Of a stretch of 64,000 nucleotides of DNA, positions 59,848 through 64,000 are shown piece after piece. Position 1 is the first letter of the stretch, and every line of letters begins with the position of its first letter. Below the pieces are notes generated by a model. The model was not told the DNA's origin, did not search any database, and worked only from the letters and a program-made list of their open reading frames with translations. This stretch comes from Ascidia mentula (taxonomy: Eukaryota; Chordata; Ascidiacea; Phlebobranchia; Ascidiidae), in NCBI GenBank assembly GCA_947561715.1, contig OX387202.1:806001-870000 (forward strand), read 5' to 3'. Position numbers and translations under genes: made by a program.

Positions 59848-62800
59848 TTAGTAAGCCATGTGAACATAAGACTTCTCAGGTACAAAGTATTTCTGGTGAG
59901 TGTTGGACTTCAGAGTGATGAGAACTGACTGATATCCACTGAACAATTCGTCAAACCTGAAACAATTTCTGATTAATTTCAAACTTGCTCATTACAAACA
60001 TATCTTGAGTTAATGAATCTGAAAATAATTCCTTCCAACGTAAGTTTGAAACTTTCATTTCTATTTTTAATTTTTAACTATTAGTTTTTAGGCTAAAGTT
60101 TCAACTTCATTTTATGGACGTAAAAAATATTTCATTTCCAAAAATTTATGCATTCATAGAAATGATATCAAGGAAGTAAAGTTTGTTAAAACAAAACCAT
60201 ATGCTTTGGTCCTGGTAGCAAATAAGAAAATTATGTTGTGTGAATAAATGTTGATGTTTGCCTCAAATTAACATTCTTAAAATTCCTCAATATTTTTACA
60301 TTACTTGCTGTGGATGCAACCTGTTGGCAAATTTGCTCCGGAACGAACAACTTACCTATCGACTTCACTCGGGAATGGATTTAAAGGAACTCTTGTGATT
60401 GGGAGATTCAGTTTGTTTGTGAATGAAGCCATGAGATCAGGGTAGGGTCGAACAAGAGGATTTAACCGATATTCGAATGCGAGTTCCTGTCGGTGGCGGA
60501 TTCTCTGTGCCGTGTGCATCTCCCCAAGACGAACAATCGCCTGGAAATATTTCAAAACTTATTTGGTTTGAGATCTTTGTCCATTAACACTGAGAGTTTG
60601 TGTATGTTAAACATTGAAGCAAACATATTGATTGAAGGTAATTTGTCGACAAAAATTTAATATTTCAAAACAAAATTGCAAGAATTTTTCCACAAGACAA
60701 AACCAAATATTATTTTTTAATCAATTTTCTCAATTGTTGTCAAAACTTCACCTGTGGTCCCTCGAGTTTGGGAAGAACGAGGACGGTGTTCTTGGTCGGT
60801 TCCGGTTTCACGTTCGCGAGTCGAACTCTTTCCAACTCTTCCTCAAGCATGATTTCGCAGAAGTAATTCACAACCTGATCCCAATAATTGCCAAGGAAAC
60901 ATTTGGTTTAAACTCATCACCATCTTATTAACCGTGAAGGTTATACCAAATGCAAAGGCCGAAAAGTGATTTTTTCTGAGTTTTTTTTTTTGAAACGAAA
61001 TTGGAATGACAAGTTCTTAAACCAAACTTCTTGATTGGATTTGAAATGAAAACCCACATGATATATTTAGTTTTTTGGCCAAAGAAACATTTTTTTGTCT
61101 AACAGTGAGGTAAACCAACCAAGAAAATATATGAAAAACTGATGATTATAAAAAAATGATAAAATAATAATTTTTACCTCAATAGGAGAAATATTTTTGA
61201 GAGATGAATCTGAAGGTTGGACAGAAAACTGAACCCTCTTTCCTTCAGAAGTTTTACTTTGACCTGAACGACGTATTTTGCCTTTGATGTCCCCCCTTCG
61301 AAGTTGCTCCATTGTTTGTTCCAAGTGGTTCTACAACAAGTATAAACTGTGAGGTTTTAATGGTTTTGATAATCTAAAAAATTGTGATCAAAGAATCCAC
61401 CCCAACACTGATTTACCCCCAAGTTTGCACATGGGGATGGGAATGAATGTGATTAGATTTTATTAGTTTTAATTCAAACAAATGAAAAAGACAACTTTGA
61501 GTAAATGCAAATAAAAATAAAAAATTAGCTTTCAGCCACAACCAAATTAGCTTAAATAAAGTGGGATCGTTTGTCAAACCACAAACCCTGAATCTCATGT
61601 TCCAATCCATGAACCACCTCTGGACCATTGATCGGATTTGGGATTTAATCGGTTTTGTTTCATCCAAGTTCCAAATTTCCCAGGATTCAAGTTCTTTGCT
61701 CAAATACACATGTGGATCCTGTTTCAAGACACAAGCATTATTTGTTTTAAATTCAAGATTAAAATTTATTCTAACACAATTAGGATGGGAAGTCTGATAA
61801 TAATATGTAGACAATCAGCTTGGTCAAACTGCATGTCTGTGGACCAATTACAGATCGAGATCTAATTTTTAATGATTCTGGGACTTCTTCAAGCTAATAT
61901 CCATGATTTGTTATTCATAATTTTGTCAATAAATAACAATTCAAAACTTTGTTGATACCCATTTGTTATGTGTATTATTATCATAAAGGCAAACTTAGAG
62001 GCAGTTTTTTATGTTGCATAAATATGGAAAATTAGCAAAGTTTTTTTTCATTGGCCACACCGAGTACATCACAATTTTTACAAATTCTGGGATTTTATCA
62101 AAGTACGCTTATCTATTCTGCATGAGCGCACACACATTGTTGAAATCTTCCTGCTCACCTGCAACCCCAGATCAATCAAACAATTCCTCACAAAGTTTTT
62201 ATACGCTTGATCGCTCTCCAGATACTGGGTGAGAATTTCAATGAGGAAATCCTCACTCCCTCCATTCACCGTCTGATAAAGTTTCACAGTCGACCGAAGA
62301 AACATCGCTTGGTCCGGGTCCTGGGAATAAATGGATGTTGTACTTTATTACAATAACGTCAAAGTTTCTTAACTGATGAAAAATTCCATACGATTTTGAG
62401 AATTAAATTTTACCATGATCCAAACTGGACACATGGATGAAATACCACATTTATGTAAGAAAATATAGGAATTGCATCAGATATATTTTTCTAATTTATC
62501 AGGTAAATCGAAGGCATTCATTCCTTTCGAAAAAAATGCAAATTTTCTTGCAATCTTGGAAACTAAATGTGTGTGATTCAAGAGAACAAACCTTAGGATT
62601 GGGAGGCACTGAAGCATTAAGAATTGAACCAAGTGCTGCCACCAGGTGGCGATGATCCCGCAACTCCTCCTGTTGCCATAACAACAGCAGTGCATCGGCA
62701 ATCCCACATCGATGAGCCCAGTCAATAGATATTCCGATCACATCACAGATAACATTGAAGTATTGTGAAATGGAATAAGGTTTTGTGATTCTCTGAAATG

Positions 62801-64000
62801 ATTGGTTGTTTCAAAGTTGGGAGTTTCCCTTATGCATTAATTTTTTTTCAAATCAACAGATAATTATTATCTTTATCCATTCGATGATAATATCATTCAT
62901 TAATTAAAAAACTGTTGTGAACAAAGTTTATGATTTAATTGGCTTTATGGGGAATATATATTTAAACAATCTTAAATTTTATTCCAGAAAAACCATTTTG
63001 AGACAAATCAAAATTTTATTAGTAAAAAATACCACCACAAACCTGGTTGATGTATGTCTTGTGTCTCTCAAACCATGACAACCCATCAAACTGTGTGAGG
63101 TAATTGGGGGGTGGTGTGGGTGGAGGTGGTGTAGGTGGGGGCGGTGTGGGTTGAGGTGGTGTGGGTGCTTTGGGTGGAGGGGGTCTTGAGACAAACTTGA
63201 CTATCGGCTTCGATGGCTTGGCCGGAACCTTTACTTTCGGTTCTTCAACAAAATATAAAGAATTACTCTGAATGGATAATCAATTTTTCCATTAACAATA
63301 TTGCAGATGTGTTTATTACATATAAAGTAAAAATTGGTGTAAAAACAATTGTACAAAAATAAATTTTATTATCATGAAAATGTTTTTATTTTCTTTTGGT
63401 TCATTTTGCAAAACACAGTAGACATTAAGATTTCAGCAAAGCAGTAATTGTTAAGATTTAACCACTGTCTATAACTCTACTGCCACCTGGTGGTTGTGGA
63501 GGTGGCGTGGGTGGAGGAGTTGGATCTTTAGGAGGAGGAGTTGGAGTCCTCATTGCAGATCTCATCTTCTCCATCAAGGCAGACGGCTTCTTCTCAATTG
63601 TTTTCTTCTTCGGTTTCTGAATGCTGACTTTCTTCTTTGGTTTGGGTGGAACTCCAGCTAAAGTTTAAATAACTTCAAACAGAGCAAGTAATCATGTGAA
63701 CCATCATGTGAGTAGAGCAAGTAATCATGTGAACCATCATCTGAGTAGAGCAAGTAATCATGTGGACTTTCATCTGAGTAGAGCAAGTAATCACATGGAC
63801 TTTCATGTGAGTAGAGCAAGTAATTACGTGGACTTTCACGTGAGTAGAGCAAGTAAGGAATTTTCAGTAAAACATCCAAGATCATATGGCAGTCTAATTT
63901 GACTCACCTGATGGTTCGATTGTTTCTTCATCAAAAACTTCCTCCACGACAGAATCTGTGTCAGACTCCATGTAAAAGACAGCATCCTCATCTTCCTCCA
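59848..64000 (-). CDS. unidentified gene, 3' ten exons; acidic, proline-rich and helical regions
   Basis: Partial at the right edge. Phased exons: 63908-64000, 63487-63657, 63043-63242, 62592-62792, 62159-62320, 61587-61718, 61178-61330, 60752-60874, 60356-60540, 59848-59956, about 509 residues. In order: an acidic segment (EEDEDAVFYMESDTDS), basic KPKKK clusters, a long Pro/Thr-rich stretch (TPPPPT repeats over two exons), then NYLTQFDGLSWFERHKTYINQ, helical ARM/HEAT-like segments (IADALLLLWQQEELRD, FLIEILTQYLESDQAY), a segment with DPHVYLSKELESWEIW, and a conserved-looking C-terminus (TRVPLNPFPSEVDRFDEL, then KYFVPEKSYVHMAY). The length and layout suggest the C-terminal part of a large scaffold, perhaps axonemal, but I recognise no family. 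The start lies beyond 64000. Confidence 0.75.
63676..63852. repeat. 33-bp intronic minisatellite, about five copies
   Basis: A 33-bp unit with GAGTAGAGCAAGTAATCA followed by TGTG(A/G)AC and (C/T)ATCATGTGA-type variants. It lies in the intron between exons 63487-63657 and 63908-64000. Since 33 is a multiple of three, it produces stop-free frames, but the host exons splice around it. Confidence 0.9.

Overview
The window is animal nuclear DNA. It is AT-rich, with multi-exon genes carrying GT-AG introns, mostly 100-600 bp long. The gene set (HELLS, MRPS5, C18orf21, FHAD1, LRRC41 and MPPE1 homologues), the compact introns and the decayed Polinton-like proteins fit an invertebrate deuterostome. An ascidian tunicate is my best guess, but this is inference; no taxon-specific marker was found.

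Left part (1-14294): a GC-richer, frameshifted remnant of a Polinton/adintovirus-like element (about 1-2400, minus strand); a 25-bp minisatellite (2664-3549); two diverged copies of a ~0.6-kb block containing an exon-like open frame (5300-5925 and 7166-7730); a four-exon C18orf21-like gene (9504 to 8117, minus); and a 4.2-kb foldback transposable element (9599-13817) with long inverted ends built from 205-bp tandem units and a 10-bp target duplication.

Middle part (14295-51251): an intronless HELLS-type SNF2 ATPase with an extra Tudor-knot/chromo-barrel-like segment, followed 0.4 kb downstream by MRPS5. A very large minus-strand coiled-coil locus then runs from 51251 down to 20233. I could phase about 57 exons by hand, all with consistent reading frames. 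It is either one gene of ~2300 residues with an internal alternative start, or two adjacent genes. One of its introns (21995-28509) contains a complete nine-exon FHAD1 homologue on the opposite strand. Other introns carry a hAT-like MITE with an 8-bp target duplication, a CRE-like-motif minisatellite and a tRNA-like sequence.

Right part (51252-64000): a promoter-side low-complexity array, a small unknown ORF, a single-exon LRRC41-like gene, an eight-exon MPPE1 (GPI-remodelling phosphoesterase) gene 260 bp downstream, and the 3' ten exons of an unidentified minus-strand gene with proline-rich and helical segments that runs off the right edge.

The genes do not form one pathway. HELLS acts on chromatin, MRPS5 in the mitoribosome, C18orf21 with RNase MRP, MPPE1 on GPI anchors and LRRC41 probably in ubiquitin ligation. 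FHAD1 and the giant coiled-coil protein look cytoskeletal or ciliary. Two same-strand pairs (HELLS-MRPS5 and LRRC41-MPPE1) each have a single-exon gene just upstream of a multi-exon gene.
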